A stretch of DNA of 64,000 nt, taken from positions 3,732,501 to 3,796,500 of the forward strand of contig NC_083381.1 of the NCBI RefSeq assembly GCF_031755915.1. Reading direction: 5' to 3'. The DNA is from Ziziphus jujuba. Its lineage: Eukaryota; Streptophyta; Magnoliopsida; Rosales; Rhamnaceae. Every line of letters starts with the position of its first letter. Within the stretch, counting starts at the first letter, position 1. The position numbers were made by a program, and so were the translations under genes. The notes beneath the pieces are model-generated. The model saw nothing but the letters and a program-made list of their open reading frames with translations. It ran no database searches and was not told where the DNA came from. Shown here piece after piece: positions 49,501 to 61,591 of the stretch.

Positions 49501-49589
49501 TCCCACCGAGTCAAAAAGTCAACTTTTGACCCCTTCGGTCAACGGTCAACGTGCACGGATTCCGGTGCGATTCGGGACGGGGTGTTACA
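46552..49589 (-). repeat. LTR 1 (left) of the three-LTR element, 3038 bp
   Basis: TGTCAGGACC...GGTGTTACA on the plus strand. Distinguishing bases: C at 46751, G at 49004, two CGGTCAA units near the end. It includes a 49-bp tandem duplication (47015-47112), CCGG-rich DNA (48360-49030) and a CT-rich microsatellite (49028-49100). The many open frames in it are not conserved as proteins with any family I know. Confidence 0.95.
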
Positions 49590-49590
49590 G

Positions 49591-49602
49591 CCTTCCCCCC
49601 TT
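49591..49602 (-). other. Polypurine tract, internal region 1
   Basis: AAGGGGGGAAGG on the minus strand, next to LTR 1. Upstream on that strand a remnant of the polyprotein end (FRGRNF) is seen. Confidence 0.75.
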
Positions 49603-49681
49603 ACAAAAATTTCGTCCTCGAAATTTCCGCGCGTCACTAGAACAGATAAGGGTTCTGATCACGCACTTGCTCTTCGGGCTC

Positions 49682-51163
49682 CTACGTCGCTTCCTCGACT
49701 AAGTGGTTCCTTACCAACCAATCCATGCCCAAACTTACTTCAAGTCTGAATAGATCCAACAGGATCAGATCCGCTTCCATCACTTGATCTTCGATGCAGA
49801 AGAAACGTTCCTTGATTAACTGGCTAGGCCACAAGGATTCTCCTACAGGAGTGGCTATTTCTAGCAGACATTCTAAAGGAGTAGGGGTCATACCGACCCG
49901 AACGACAGACTCTCTTGAGATGAACGAATGTGTTGCTCCCGGGTCTATAAGTACACATGTGTCATTACCAAAAATAGTCAAAGTACCTGTGAAATCGTCA
50001 GGCGTAGTCCTGGCTCCCTGCTGCGTCATAGCAAACACCCGGCCTTGACTTGTCTGCTGGGGTCTCCTTCCTCTACCTCGACTCGATCCTGCAGACGGCT
50101 GGACTGATCCCGAAGAAACTCCTACTGGCTGACTCCCCTGGGAACTCTGTCCTGGAAATACTCCCGTATGCTGTGTCCGTCGACCTGCTCCTAGCACACT
50201 GCCGCTACCATAAGGGCAATCCCTCCTTATGTGGCCTGGCTGCCCACACCGAAAGCATAAACCATCCATCTGACACTGCCCAGAATGATTCCCCCTACAA
50301 AGTGGACAAATCCGCGGAGAACCAATGCGTGACTGCTGGTACGAGCTTGTATCCACACTGATCGAATGGGGAGCTGGCTGGGGCATACGATAACTATCTC
50401 TCCTCTGGAATCTGCCTCGTGGGCTTAACCCATCATTGTCTGAGCCTGAACTATGGCTTCTTTTAGTTGCCCCCTGTTGAGGTACTCCGCTATACGAACC
50501 TTCGAAAGATCTGCGCCTTGAGGGTCTGCGTATCTCCTCCTGTCTCTCTAGCTCGAGCGCTGCATCCCTGGCGGACTGATAGGTGGGATGTACTGATCCA
50601 GAAAGGGTGTAGCCGATGCTCTCTTTCAATCCATCTATGAACCTCATCTTCTTCGTGTGATCGTCAGGAATCAGGTGCATGCAGAATTCTGATAGTTCCC
50701 GGAATCTCCTCTCGTACTCGGTCACTGTCATGTTCCCCTGTCGCAGTTCCTCGAACTCTCTCCTTCTTGCCTCACGATAGGCAGGAGGACAAAACTCAGT
50801 AGAGAAGGCAATCTTGAACTGATCCCACGTATGCCTTTTGCGGGTCTTCTCCATCTGCCACCACTTCCGGGCGTCTCCCTCTAACATGAACCCAGAAATC
50901 CTCACCATATCTTCATCGGGGCACTGCATCCCCTCTTCCAAGATTTTCTCCATGCTGGATAGCCACTTCAAGGCTGCTGCTGGGCCTTGGCTCCCATCGA
51001 ACTCCACGGCTCCTAAACGTCGAGCTTGATCCACAGATCGATTACTAGAGCTTGAACCCCCTAAGGCTCTAGTTAGTTGAGAGACCAGATTTCTAAGGCT
51101 AGAACGACTTCCGGAACTCTCAGCAGAGCGTTCCCGAGTCCTACGTGTGTCCCGCCGACTCAT
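49682..51163 (-). CDS. Gag plus partial protease, internal region 1 (493 aa)
   Basis: Particle-forming protein of a Ty3/gypsy element. The ATG at 51163 (MSRRDTRRTRE) is chosen because it follows the primer site; the frame is open 90 codons further back into the LTR. Retrotransposon gag core about 50-215 (ALKWL, ARKWWQ at 98-103); Arg/Ser-rich 213-260; a C-x2-C-x3-H-x3-C cluster at 287-297; a CCHC knuckle C303, C306, H311, C316; an aspartic protease start with DPG at 407-409 (THSFIS follows) and LGMDW at 478-482. The frame then reads directly into VEEAT, the usual end of pol, and stops at TAG where WEPEEQ would follow. RT to integrase are deleted. Confidence 0.9.
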   Translation of the reverse strand: MSRRDTRRTRERSAESSGSRSSLRNLVSQLTRALGGSSSSNRSVDQARRLGAVEFDGSQGPAAALKWLSSMEKILEEGMQCPDEDMVRISGFMLEGDARKWWQMEKTRKRHTWDQFKIAFSTEFCPPAYREARRREFEELRQGNMTVTEYERRFRELSEFCMHLIPDDHTKKMRFIDGLKESIGYTLSGSVHPTYQSARDAALELERQEEIRRPSRRRSFEGSYSGVPQQGATKRSHSSGSDNDGLSPRGRFQRRDSYRMPQPAPHSISVDTSSYQQSRIGSPRICPLCRGNHSGQCQMDGLCFRCGQPGHIRRDCPYGSGSVLGAGRRTQHTGVFPGQSSQGSQPVGVSSGSVQPSAGSSRGRGRRPQQTSQGRVFAMTQQGARTTPDDFTGTLTIFGNDTCVLIDPGATHSFISRESVVRVGMTPTPLECLLEIATPVGESLWPSQLIKERFFCIEDQVMEADLILLDLFRLEVSLGMDWLVRNHLVEEAT

Positions 51164-51298
51164 CGTAGTAGATTCTGAGGAAACAAACAAGAGTTTAGAA
51201 ACAGGGAAACAGGGACACTTAAGCACGATTACGAAAGGAAGGAATTTACGGATGGGCTGTACAGCAATGCACAGTCCCTTAGGATTACAAGAACCTAT

Positions 51299-51310
51299 GC
51301 TCTGATACCA
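51299..51310 (-). other. Primer-binding site, internal region 1
   Basis: TGGTATCAGAGC on the minus strand, two bases from the LTR at 51313; initiator tRNA-Met type. Confidence 0.9.
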
Positions 51311-51312
51311 AC

Positions 51313-54300
51313 TGTCAGGACCCGTCCAGAATTCCTTCCCCGGAACCCTAGACAGCCCTGATCCCAGGGAAACCCTACCGGATCCTCCAAAGGAAAATCC
51401 GACAGAGCCTCCCCTAAGGGATTTACTTACCACAAATTACCTGCACTGAAAACACACTTCTAAAAAACATCCCCTTAATCCTCCCACAAACTACAAACTG
51501 ATTCCACAAATTCCAGCACTTCTCAAAGCAACAACAGTCCAGTGCATAAATAAAACAGAAGTATTCCAATAGTATACAGAGCCTTAAGAAGTGCTAAACA
51601 ACAGAAATACAACAAGGCTGAAAAGAAATAATACACTGAAATGAAAGAGTACAAAGAAACTTCTCGAAACACAACAGCAGCGGAAAACTTGGTTCGCTCC
51701 GGAAGAACGTCTACCACCACTTGCACCTAAGGGAACGGAATTTAAGAGTGTGAGATGCTAATCATCTCCGTGAGTAACCCGAACTACTGAACACCTTTTA
51801 ATAATAATAATAAAATAATAACAAAACCCGAACTACTGAACACCTTTTAATAATAATAATAAAATAATAACAATTAAGGAGTGGAACAAATACCAACAAT
51901 TAATAATAAATAATAATAACCTTTGGAAAATAATGATTTCCCTCAAAACTCTCACCAATCGCTCCGTTTGAAATGTTCCCTTTTTAAAACCTCTTCGCAA
52001 AACCCAATGTGCATACCTCCCAAAAACCAAGGGATTAAATAATTTAACAACAACAATTAAATAAATACATACCCCAAATATATAATAAAAATATAATAAA
52101 TTATAATAAATAAATTTTGAACATCTTTGGGGTTTAAACCATTATTTGCAATTACACCGACAATTACACCTGACGCACCACACCATATACCGGTGATGCC
52201 CTCCGATACCCAGCGTCCCAAGGTACCGACTGGCGGGGGGTTAAAGAGAGAAACCTGCAGTGGTCACTTCGGCGTCCCGACAGTACCGACTGCTAAAAAC
52301 CATCACCCGGCCAAGGAGGGGGGCGGCTGTGCGCAACAATAACCTTGCCTGCCCACGGTCCAATGGCAACTCACGGGTGAAGTAATAACCGCACGCTAAA
52401 CCATATAATAACCGCGTGCTAAACCACGTGTCCATACACCATACACCAGAACACCAATACTGTATGAGTGCGTCTAAAAATAAACATAAACAACCAACCG
52501 TACCGTTTTTCCAAAAACCACCGTGGGAAGTATACCAAAATTTCACAAAACACCATCCCACATATTTTATCCAATAACCCGGTACGAAACAGCGATAATC
52601 AACAAACCACAATTTTCCTCGAAATACGAGATGCAACCATAAAAATACCGCGGGCATATTTTATAAAATATAACCAAATATTTTCGTAAAATATTTAACC
52701 CAATTATGCCCGAGAAATCACATTTGAAACCACGTAAAATTAATACCGAAACATACCTTGCTCATGCATAACAAATAATTTAAATTAAACCGCATTAAAA
52801 CCATAATTAAACCACACCACATGAGCGTAATTAAATACTAAATTAAATACCAATTAAATTTAATTAATTGCCCAAAATAATTTTTGAAGGTGGGTCACTC
52901 ACCTGGAGAGCGCAAATCAACTAAGATCCTCCTCGGGATCCACTCCACTACTCGCGCGTGCACCTAAACAACCACAGTGCACAAACCAAAAATATTAATA
53001 TTTTATTCGGGTAATTCCCAAATGGATACCCGGGGAGCGAACACCAAGCGACATCTAAGGGTTACGAGTTATATACCGAATCGAAGCTCGCGTGATGAGG
53101 ATCACGGATTCGGTCTTACTTTCCGGTGATCGAACCCGACGGGGTCGGAATCTCGCCGGAAAGCTTTTCGAGTTTCGGCTCCGCAATTCTCCCAAACCGT
53201 CGCGAATTGGCGGAAACGGAAGTCGGATTTGGGTTCAGGAGGTCGAACACTGCGGACTGGAGCTGGCCGGAATTTTCGGGTACTCGCCGGAATAGTAACT
53301 TCCGGCGGGCCGCCACGTCACCGGCAACCGTCACCGGAACAGTGTTTTCCGACGGTGGCCGTTTGCTGTGAAATTTTGCAGATTTGTAGATCGTGAGGAG
53401 AGCAATCCAACGGGACCGACGGTGAGCAAAACGGAGGTCGGACGGCGGAGAAATCACCGTTTGAAGATTTTCGACCCCTCGCCGGAAAACGCTCCGATCC
53501 CGGCGCGTCGGTGGTCCGATGGCCGTGATTTTTGGTGGGTAGGCCGGACTTGAGGAGAGGATCAAGGCTGTCAGGCGCGTGTGGCCGGAAAATGGCCGGA
53601 ACAGTGCCGATTCGCGGTGGCCGGCGGTGGAGGGGAAAAATCGCCGCCAAACTTCGGACGTCCGATCCGGGCGCGTCCGGCGGCCGTTCGCCGTGAAATT
53701 TGGAGGTTTTGCCGGAAATGAGGTGGGCAAGCTTTCTGTCCGGCGCGTGTACAGTAACTAGGCCAGAACAGTGGCAAAATCCGGTGGCCGGCGGTGGCTC
53801 TCTCTCTCTCTTTCTCTCTCCTCTCTCTCTTTCTCTCTCTTCTCTCTCTTTCTCTCTCTTCCCCGAGAGTTTTTCAAAATTAAAACCCTGCGTGAAACTG
53901 TTCATGCCACGTGGACCAATCAGAAACTGACACGTGGCGTTTCACTGTTCACCGACCCAAAAAAATATTAAAATAATACGGTATCCGGTAAACTTCAAAC
54001 GTCCATAACTTTTTAACCGGATGTCCGTTTTGAGCGTGCCGCTAGTCTGTGAACTCGTATCGACGAGCACTTCACAACCATGCATGAGTCAAAGCTCAAT
54101 TCCCCATAAACAAAAAGTCAACTCCGGCACCCCTTGGACAGTTTGGACCGAAACTTGTTTCGTCCATAACTTTCAAACCGTAGCTCCGTTTTCGACGTGC
54201 TACCAGTCTACGAACTCGTGGCATCGTGCACTTCGCCACGGTACCCTAGTCATCTCGAAATTCCCACCGAGTCAAAAAGTCAACTTTTGACCCCTTCGGT

Positions 54301-54350
54301 CAACGGTCAACGTGCACGGATTCCGGTGCGATTCGGGACGGGGTGTTACA
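51313..54350 (-). repeat. LTR 2 (middle) of the three-LTR element, 3038 bp
   Basis: T at 51512 and A at 53765 as in LTR 3, but two CGGTCAA units as in LTR 1: a mosaic of the outer LTRs. CT-rich microsatellite at about 53790-53861. Confidence 0.95.
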
Positions 54351-54351
54351 G

Positions 54352-54363
54352 CCTTCCCCCCTT
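54352..54363 (-). other. Polypurine tract, internal region 2
   Basis: Identical to 49591-49602. Confidence 0.75.
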
Positions 54364-54442
54364 ACAAAAATTTCGTCCTCGAAATTTCCGCGCGTCACTA
54401 GAACAGATAAGGGTTCTGATCACGCACTTGCTCTTCGGGCTC

Positions 54443-55924
54443 CTACGTCGCTTCCTCGACTAAGTGGTTCCTTACCAACCAATCCATGCCCAAACTTACT
54501 TCAAGTCTGAATAGATCCAACAGGATCAGATCCGCTTCCATCACTTGATCTTCGATGCAGAAGAAACGTTCCTTGATTAACTGGCTAGGCCACAAGGATT
54601 CTCCTACAGGAGTGGCTATTTCTAGCAGACATTCTAAAGGAGTAGGGGTCATACCGACCCGAACGACAGACTCTCTTGAGATGAACGAATGTGTTGCTCC
54701 CGGGTCTATAAGTACACATGTGTCATTACCAAAAATAGTCAAAGTACCTGTGAAATCGTCAGGCGTAGTCCTGGCTCCCTGCTGCGTCATAGCAAACACC
54801 CGGCCTTGACTTGTCTGCTGGGGTCTCCTTCCTCTACCTCGACTCGATCCTGCAGACGGCTGGACTGATCCCGAAGAAACTCCTACTGGCTGACTCCCCT
54901 GGGAACTCTGTCCTGGAAATACTCCCGTATGCTGTGTCCGTCGACCTGCTCCTAGCACACTGCCGCTACCATAAGGGCAATCCCTCCTTATGTGGCCTGG
55001 CTGCCCACACCGAAAGCATAAACCATCCATCTGACACTGCCCAGAATGATTCCCCCTACAAAGTGGACAAATCCGCGGAGAACCAATGCGTGACTGCTGG
55101 TACGAGCTTGTATCCACACTGATCGAATGGGGAGCTGGCTGGGGCATACGATAACTATCTCTCCTCTGGAATCTGCCTCGTGGGCTTAACCCATCATTGT
55201 CTGAGCCTGAACTATGGCTTCTTTTAGTTGCCCCCTGTTGAGGTACTCCGCTATACGAACCTTCGAAAGATCTGCGCCTTGAGGGTCTGCGTATCTCCTC
55301 CTGTCTCTCTAGCTCGAGCGCTGCATCCCTGGCGGACTGATAGGTGGGATGTACTGATCCAGAAAGGGTGTAGCCGATGCTCTCTTTCAATCCATCTATG
55401 AACCTCATCTTCTTCGTGTGATCGTCAGGAATCAGGTGCATGCAGAATTCTGATAGTTCCCGGAATCTCCTCTCGTACTCGGTCACTGTCATGTTCCCCT
55501 GTCGCAGTTCCTCGAACTCTCTCCTTCTTGCCTCACGATAGGCAGGAGGACAAAACTCAGTAGAGAAGGCAATCTTGAACTGATCCCACGTATGCCTTTT
55601 GCGGGTCTTCTCCATCTGCCACCACTTCCGGGCGTCTCCCTCTAACATGAACCCAGAAATCCTCACCATATCTTCATCGGGGCACTGCATCCCCTCTTCC
55701 AAGATTTTCTCCATGCTGGATAGCCACTTCAAGGCTGCTGCTGGGCCTTGGCTCCCATCGAACTCCACGGCTCCTAAACGTCGAGCTTGATCCACAGATC
55801 GATTACTAGAGCTTGAACCCCCTAAGGCTCTAGTTAGTTGAGAGACCAGATTTCTAAGGCTAGAACGACTTCCGGAACTCTCAGCAGAGCGTTCCCGAGT
55901 CCTACGTGTGTCCCGCCGACTCAT
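54443..55924 (-). CDS. Gag plus partial protease, internal region 2 (493 aa)
   Basis: The protein is identical to the product of 49682-51163, with the same TAG at the pol-end junction and the same missing RT-integrase block. Two identical gag frames in one locus follow from duplication of the internal region rather than two insertions. The start is ATG at 55924, after the primer site at 56060-56071. Confidence 0.9.
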   Translation of the reverse strand: MSRRDTRRTRERSAESSGSRSSLRNLVSQLTRALGGSSSSNRSVDQARRLGAVEFDGSQGPAAALKWLSSMEKILEEGMQCPDEDMVRISGFMLEGDARKWWQMEKTRKRHTWDQFKIAFSTEFCPPAYREARRREFEELRQGNMTVTEYERRFRELSEFCMHLIPDDHTKKMRFIDGLKESIGYTLSGSVHPTYQSARDAALELERQEEIRRPSRRRSFEGSYSGVPQQGATKRSHSSGSDNDGLSPRGRFQRRDSYRMPQPAPHSISVDTSSYQQSRIGSPRICPLCRGNHSGQCQMDGLCFRCGQPGHIRRDCPYGSGSVLGAGRRTQHTGVFPGQSSQGSQPVGVSSGSVQPSAGSSRGRGRRPQQTSQGRVFAMTQQGARTTPDDFTGTLTIFGNDTCVLIDPGATHSFISRESVVRVGMTPTPLECLLEIATPVGESLWPSQLIKERFFCIEDQVMEADLILLDLFRLEVSLGMDWLVRNHLVEEAT

Positions 55925-56059
55925 CGTAGTAGATTCTGAGGAAACAAACAAGAGTTTAGAAACAGGGAAACAGGGACACTTAAGCACGATTACGAAAGGA
56001 AGGAATTTACGGATGGGCTGTACAGCAATGCACAGTCCCTTAGGATTACAAGAACCTAT

Positions 56060-56071
56060 GCTCTGATACCA
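56060..56071 (-). other. Primer-binding site, internal region 2
   Basis: TGGTATCAGAGC on the minus strand, two bases from the LTR at 56074. Confidence 0.9.
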
Positions 56072-56073
56072 AC

Positions 56074-59000
56074 TGTCAGGACCCGTCCAGAATTCCTTCC
56101 CCGGAACCCTAGACAGCCCTGATCCCAGGGAAACCCTACCGGATCCTCCAAAGGAAAATCCGACAGAGCCTCCCCTAAGGGATTTACTTACCACAAATTA
56201 CCTGCACTGAAAACACACTTCTAAAAAACATCCCCTTAATCCTCCCACAAACTACAAACTGATTCCACAAATTCCAGCACTTCTCAAAGCAACAACAGTC
56301 CAGTGCATAAATAAAACAGAAGTATTCCAATAGTATACAGAGCCTTAAGAAGTGCTAAACAACAGAAATACAACAAGGCTGAAAAGAAATAATACACTGA
56401 AATGAAAGAGTACAAAGAAACTTCTCGAAACACAACAGCAGCGGAAAACTTGGTTCGCTCCGGAAGAACGTCTACCACCACTTGCACCTAAGGGAACGGA
56501 ATTTAAGAGTGTGAGATGCTAATCATCTCCGTGAGTAACCCGAACTACTGAACACCTTTTAATAATAATAATAAAATAATAACAAAACCCGAACTACTGA
56601 ACACCTTTTAATAATAATAATAAAATAATAACAATTAAGGAGTGGAACAAATACCAACAATTAATAATAAATAATAATAACCTTTGGAAAATAATGATTT
56701 CCCTCAAAACTCTCACCAATCGCTCCGTTTGAAATGTTCCCTTTTTAAAACCTCTTCGCAAAACCCAATGTGCATACCTCCCAAAAACCAAGGGATTAAA
56801 TAATTTAACAACAACAATTAAATAAATACATACCCCAAATATATAATAAAAATATAATAAATTATAATAAATAAATTTTGAACATCTTTGGGGTTTAAAC
56901 CATTATTTGCAATTACACCGACAATTACACCTGACGCACCACACCATATACCGGTGATGCCCTCCGATACCCAGCGTCCCAAGGTACCGACTGGCGGGGG
57001 GTTAAAGAGAGAAACCTGCAGTGGTCACTTCGGCGTCCCGACAGTACCGACTGCTAAAAACCATCACCCGGCCAAGGAGGGGGGCGGCTGTGCGCAACAA
57101 TAACCTTGCCTGCCCACGGTCCAATGGCAACTCACGGGTGAAGTAATAACCGCACGCTAAACCATATAATAACCGCGTGCTAAACCACGTGTCCATACAC
57201 CATACACCAGAACACCAATACTGTATGAGTGCGTCTAAAAATAAACATAAACAACCAACCGTACCGTTTTTCCAAAAACCACCGTGGGAAGTATACCAAA
57301 ATTTCACAAAACACCATCCCACATATTTTATCCAATAACCCGGTACGAAACAGCGATAATCAACAAACCACAATTTTCCTCGAAATACGAGATGCAACCA
57401 TAAAAATACCGCGGGCATATTTTATAAAATATAACCAAATATTTTCGTAAAATATTTAACCCAATTATGCCCGAGAAATCACATTTGAAACCACGTAAAA
57501 TTAATACCGAAACATACCTTGCTCATGCATAACAAATAATTTAAATTAAACCGCATTAAAACCATAATTAAACCACACCACATGAGCGTAATTAAATACT
57601 AAATTAAATACCAATTAAATTTAATTAATTGCCCAAAATAATTTTTGAAGGTGGGTCACTCACCTGGAGAGCGCAAATCAACTAAGATCCTCCTCGGGAT
57701 CCACTCCACTACTCGCGCGTGCACCTAAACAACCACAGTGCACAAACCAAAAATATTAATATTTTATTCGGGTAATTCCCAAATGGATACCCGGGGAGCG
57801 AACACCAAGCGACATCTAAGGGTTACGAGTTATATACCGAATCGAAGCTCGCGTGATGAGGATCACGGATTCGGTCTTACTTTCCGGTGATCGAACCCGA
57901 CGGGGTCGGAATCTCGCCGGAAAGCTTTTCGAGTTTCGGCTCCGCAATTCTCCCAAACCGTCGCGAATTGGCGGAAACGGAAGTCGGATTTGGGTTCAGG
58001 AGGTCGAACACTGCGGACTGGAGCTGGCCGGAATTTTCGGGTACTCGCCGGAATAGTAACTTCCGGCGGGCCGCCACGTCACCGGCAACCGTCACCGGAA
58101 CAGTGTTTTCCGACGGTGGCCGTTTGCTGTGAAATTTTGCAGATTTGTAGATCGTGAGGAGAGCAATCCAACGGGACCGACGGTGAGCAAAACGGAGGTC
58201 GGACGGCGGAGAAATCACCGTTTGAAGATTTTCGACCCCTCGCCGGAAAACGCTCCGATCCCGGCGCGTCGGTGGTCCGATGGCCGTGATTTTTGGTGGG
58301 TAGGCCGGACTTGAGGAGAGGATCAAGGCTGTCAGGCGCGTGTGGCCGGAAAATGGCCGGAACAGTGCCGATTCGCGGTGGCCGGCGGTGGAGGGGAAAA
58401 ATCGCCGCCAAACTTCGGACGTCCGATCCGGGCGCGTCCGGCGGCCGTTCGCCGTGAAATTTGGAGGTTTTGCCGGAAATGAGGTGGGCAAGCTTTCTGT
58501 CCGGCGCGTGTACAGTAACTAGGCCAGAACAGTGGCAAAATCCGGTGGCCGGCGGTGGCTCTCTCTCTCTCTTTCTCTCTCCTCTCTCTCTTTCTCTCTC
58601 TTCTCTCTCTTTCTCTCTCTTCCCCGAGAGTTTTTCAAAATTAAAACCCTGCGTGAAACTGTTCATGCCACGTGGACCAATCAGAAACTGACACGTGGCG
58701 TTTCACTGTTCACCGACCCAAAAAAATATTAAAATAATACGGTATCCGGTAAACTTCAAACGTCCATAACTTTTTAACCGGATGTCCGTTTTGAGCGTGC
58801 CGCTAGTCTGTGAACTCGTATCGACGAGCACTTCACAACCATGCATGAGTCAAAGCTCAATTCCCCATAAACAAAAAGTCAACTCCGGCACCCCTTGGAC
58901 AGTTTGGACCGAAACTTGTTTCGTCCATAACTTTCAAACCGTAGCTCCGTTTTCGACGTGCTACCAGTCTACGAACTCGTGGCATCGTGCACTTCGCCAC

Positions 59001-59118
59001 GGTACCCTAGTCATCTCGAAATTCCCACCGAGTCAAAAAGTCAACTTTTGACCCCTTCGGTCAACGGTCAACGGTCAACGTGCACGGATTCCGGTGCGAT
59101 TCGGGACGGGGTGTTACA
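56074..59118 (-). repeat. LTR 3 (right) of the three-LTR element, 3045 bp
   Basis: T at 56273, A at 58526, and three CGGTCAA units, making it 7 bp longer than the others. This is the 5' LTR in the coding orientation. Confidence 0.95.
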
Positions 59119-59123
59119 ATTTT

Positions 59124-60147
59124 AGTGAGTGGCACCACTCTAATTTCTAACATTAATATTAAATAATGAAAAATAAATAAATAAATAGGAAACTAGAGGA
59201 TTAATAATGGTAAAGGAAATATAAGAAATTTAAGTAATTATTTAAAAAATAATTCTCTCTCAAAACCTTTACTAATTCACTCCATTTGAAAAGTTTTCCT
59301 ATTTAAAATCATTTTTTACAAGAACCCATAATTTTGTATACTCAAATATTTAAATATTATTATTGAAAATAAACTAAAACAGGATAAAATGCAATAAAAT
59401 AAAATTTAAACAGGATCAAAATGAAACAAAATATTATTTAGATAAATATCCAAAAATATTCATTTTGAAAATAAGTAAGTAAAATTAAGGTAAAAATAAT
59501 ATGATATAATAAATATTATATTCAAAAAATTAAGCAATTTAAAACTAATTTATATATATATATATACACACATATTAAAAACATTAATTTAAACATAAAC
59601 TAGGTGTACACTTGATGAATTACCGGAAATCAATGGATCCTAATGCATAGGTGAGAATTTTGACAAGAAATTTTAGGTTTTTCAACATAAATTTCATGGG
59701 TATTCTATCCATCAAGTGTGCATAGCTTAAACTCCAAAGAGAAAAAGTGTTAATTGAAGTGATTTCCAATGGGGGGTGGTGGGTTGCAATGGGTCACCAG
59801 TGGGGAGGGATGATCAAGTTTTTAGGGGAACTGGGGGAAATGTTAAATATTTTTGAACATGTTTAACCTTTGGCATGTGTCCCCATGTATATATAGGCCA
59901 TTAGATCACTAACCAACAAACACTTAGACTAGTTTGGATACCAACAAATTACTGATACTCAAAACTTATGAAAACCGTAACTTAGAATTAGGCATGCTAT
60001 CTAGTTTAGAACTGGTTTCAATGAGCTTTACATTATGGTGTACTAGTCAAAAAAAATTCTTGACCATACAAAAACCTGAGAACCATATATGGTCCACTAA
60101 GTCAACCTTGGTTAAAATTCAAAGAGTAGGTTTTTTTCTAGGAAACA
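59124..60147 (-). repeat. Decayed Tekay-like LTR, copy 2, right part
   Basis: Resumes the LTR interrupted at 46551; counterpart of 16725-17742. Nothing recognised from 60148 to 60449. Confidence 0.6.
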
Positions 60148-60449
60148 AATGAGCACTTTGTCCTCCCCAGTAGAATAAGTAAAACTAAATGCCAATTGTC
60201 ATCCATAATCCAAAACTCCACTATATCTGAAACTAATCATTCAATCATATAGAGAATCTTAATCCAGTTTAAGGAATTTTACCGACATTTTTTAACACCG
60301 TGATAGTGGGTGATTGGCTTCCTGGCTCTAAACACAATATCTTTAAGCCTAATCAATATTGATGTTGTTCCTTACAATGATACATGCAAGTATATCTTCA
60401 AGGCCTCCCTCCTAATAAATCAACTCCTCCAAGCTTGTCGCAATAAATC

Positions 60450-61591
60450 CCAAATGATGAGAATCCACCTGTACCTTTACAGCCAACTATCTGCTGGGGT
60501 GCTGATCCTGTACAATTGAAGATGGGGCTAATCACATAGTCCAAGCTAAGAGATTTAAGGAAAACCTGGTTAGCTTCATACAAGGTGTTATTAATTCTCA
60601 AGAGGGCATGACAATATTTGAAGATCCAAAGCCTGTTTTATGCATTCAAGCTATGAAGGCGGAAATAGACCAGGAAAGCTGTTTTGGTACATTTTTGGAC
60701 CCCGAGAAGTAAGGAATGAATTGTTTCGCTTATGAATGTGATTGAGCACTCCAAGAGCCATGAAATCATGTCAAGGAAGAAGCACAAGCATTCAAACACA
60801 TCATTTGCACATGGAGTTCAATCTAGCCGAAAACGAATGGCTTTGGCGCTGGCTTTGACCTTTCTTGTAAATCAAGCAAGTTTTCCTTATTCTAGTCAAA
60901 GACAATGTATGGGAACGAATATTAACCCTATTCAGCATCCTACATGGCATATGGGAGCTGATTTGTAGCCTAAGCTAACTGATGATTGGACAAAGACAGC
61001 TTAATTGTAAAACTAGTCAACTAGTTTCCTAATCTGAAATTTGACTTTTGTTTTACGAAATTAGTCATTTATTTTGATTTTATTTATCTAATTGCTGGAC
61101 AAATTACTTTAGGAAGGTTGATATTTTATTATTTTGATTGTAAATTAATTAATTTCTATTTTAAAATTAAGGAATTAATTAATCCAAATTAGCTTAGGAA
61201 ATGTTAGGAAATTCGGCCTCACCTTTGTTTCCTAATACATGTTGGCCGAAATTTCCATAGTTGATTTAGGATTTTTTGTTTTATAACCTTAGCCTATTTA
61301 AGGACTTATTTTTCAATAGAACAGCAGCTTATATTATTATTCAAAATTATTTGTAAGAATAATTCTCTTTGTTCTCTTTGAACACCTAAAACACTTAATA
61401 AAGATCAAGTGTTTTAGTTTGACTTATTAATAGGACATCCATTGCCTATTGTGGCTTCTTCATCATATACCAAAGTTTCTAATCACAATTGATTAGGGGT
61501 TAAGGTGACCATTAGAACCTGAACTTAATTGTGATTTGGGCTAATATAATATGGGTTTAGGAGTAAGTCGACATAGGTTTGTATCACCAAA
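60450..61591 (+). mobile_element. Old CRM-like solo LTR, copy 2
   Basis: Body 60455-61586 (1132 bp), CCAAA on both sides (60450-60454, 61587-61591). Near identical to copy 1. Confidence 0.88.

Larger units (their letters stand above)
46547..59123 (-). mobile_element. Young three-LTR Tekay-like element (LTR-int-LTR-int-LTR), target duplication ATTTT
   Basis: The body 46552-59118 (12,567 bp) is flanked by ATTTT (46547-46551, 59119-59123), and copy 1 shows the empty site with one ATTTT. LTRs: 46552-49589, 51313-54350, 56074-59118. Internal regions: 49590-51312 and 54351-56073. The repeat period is 4761 bp. The coding strand is minus. Only two substitutions and one 7-bp repeat-number change separate the three LTRs. 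Each internal region encodes gag and part of a protease; RT, RNase H and integrase are absent. Confidence 0.95.

Noticed and set aside
51313..54350. Two independent insertions sharing a target site
   Set aside because: The middle LTR has no target duplication beside it, and the internal regions appear identical. One element plus unequal exchange explains the array better.
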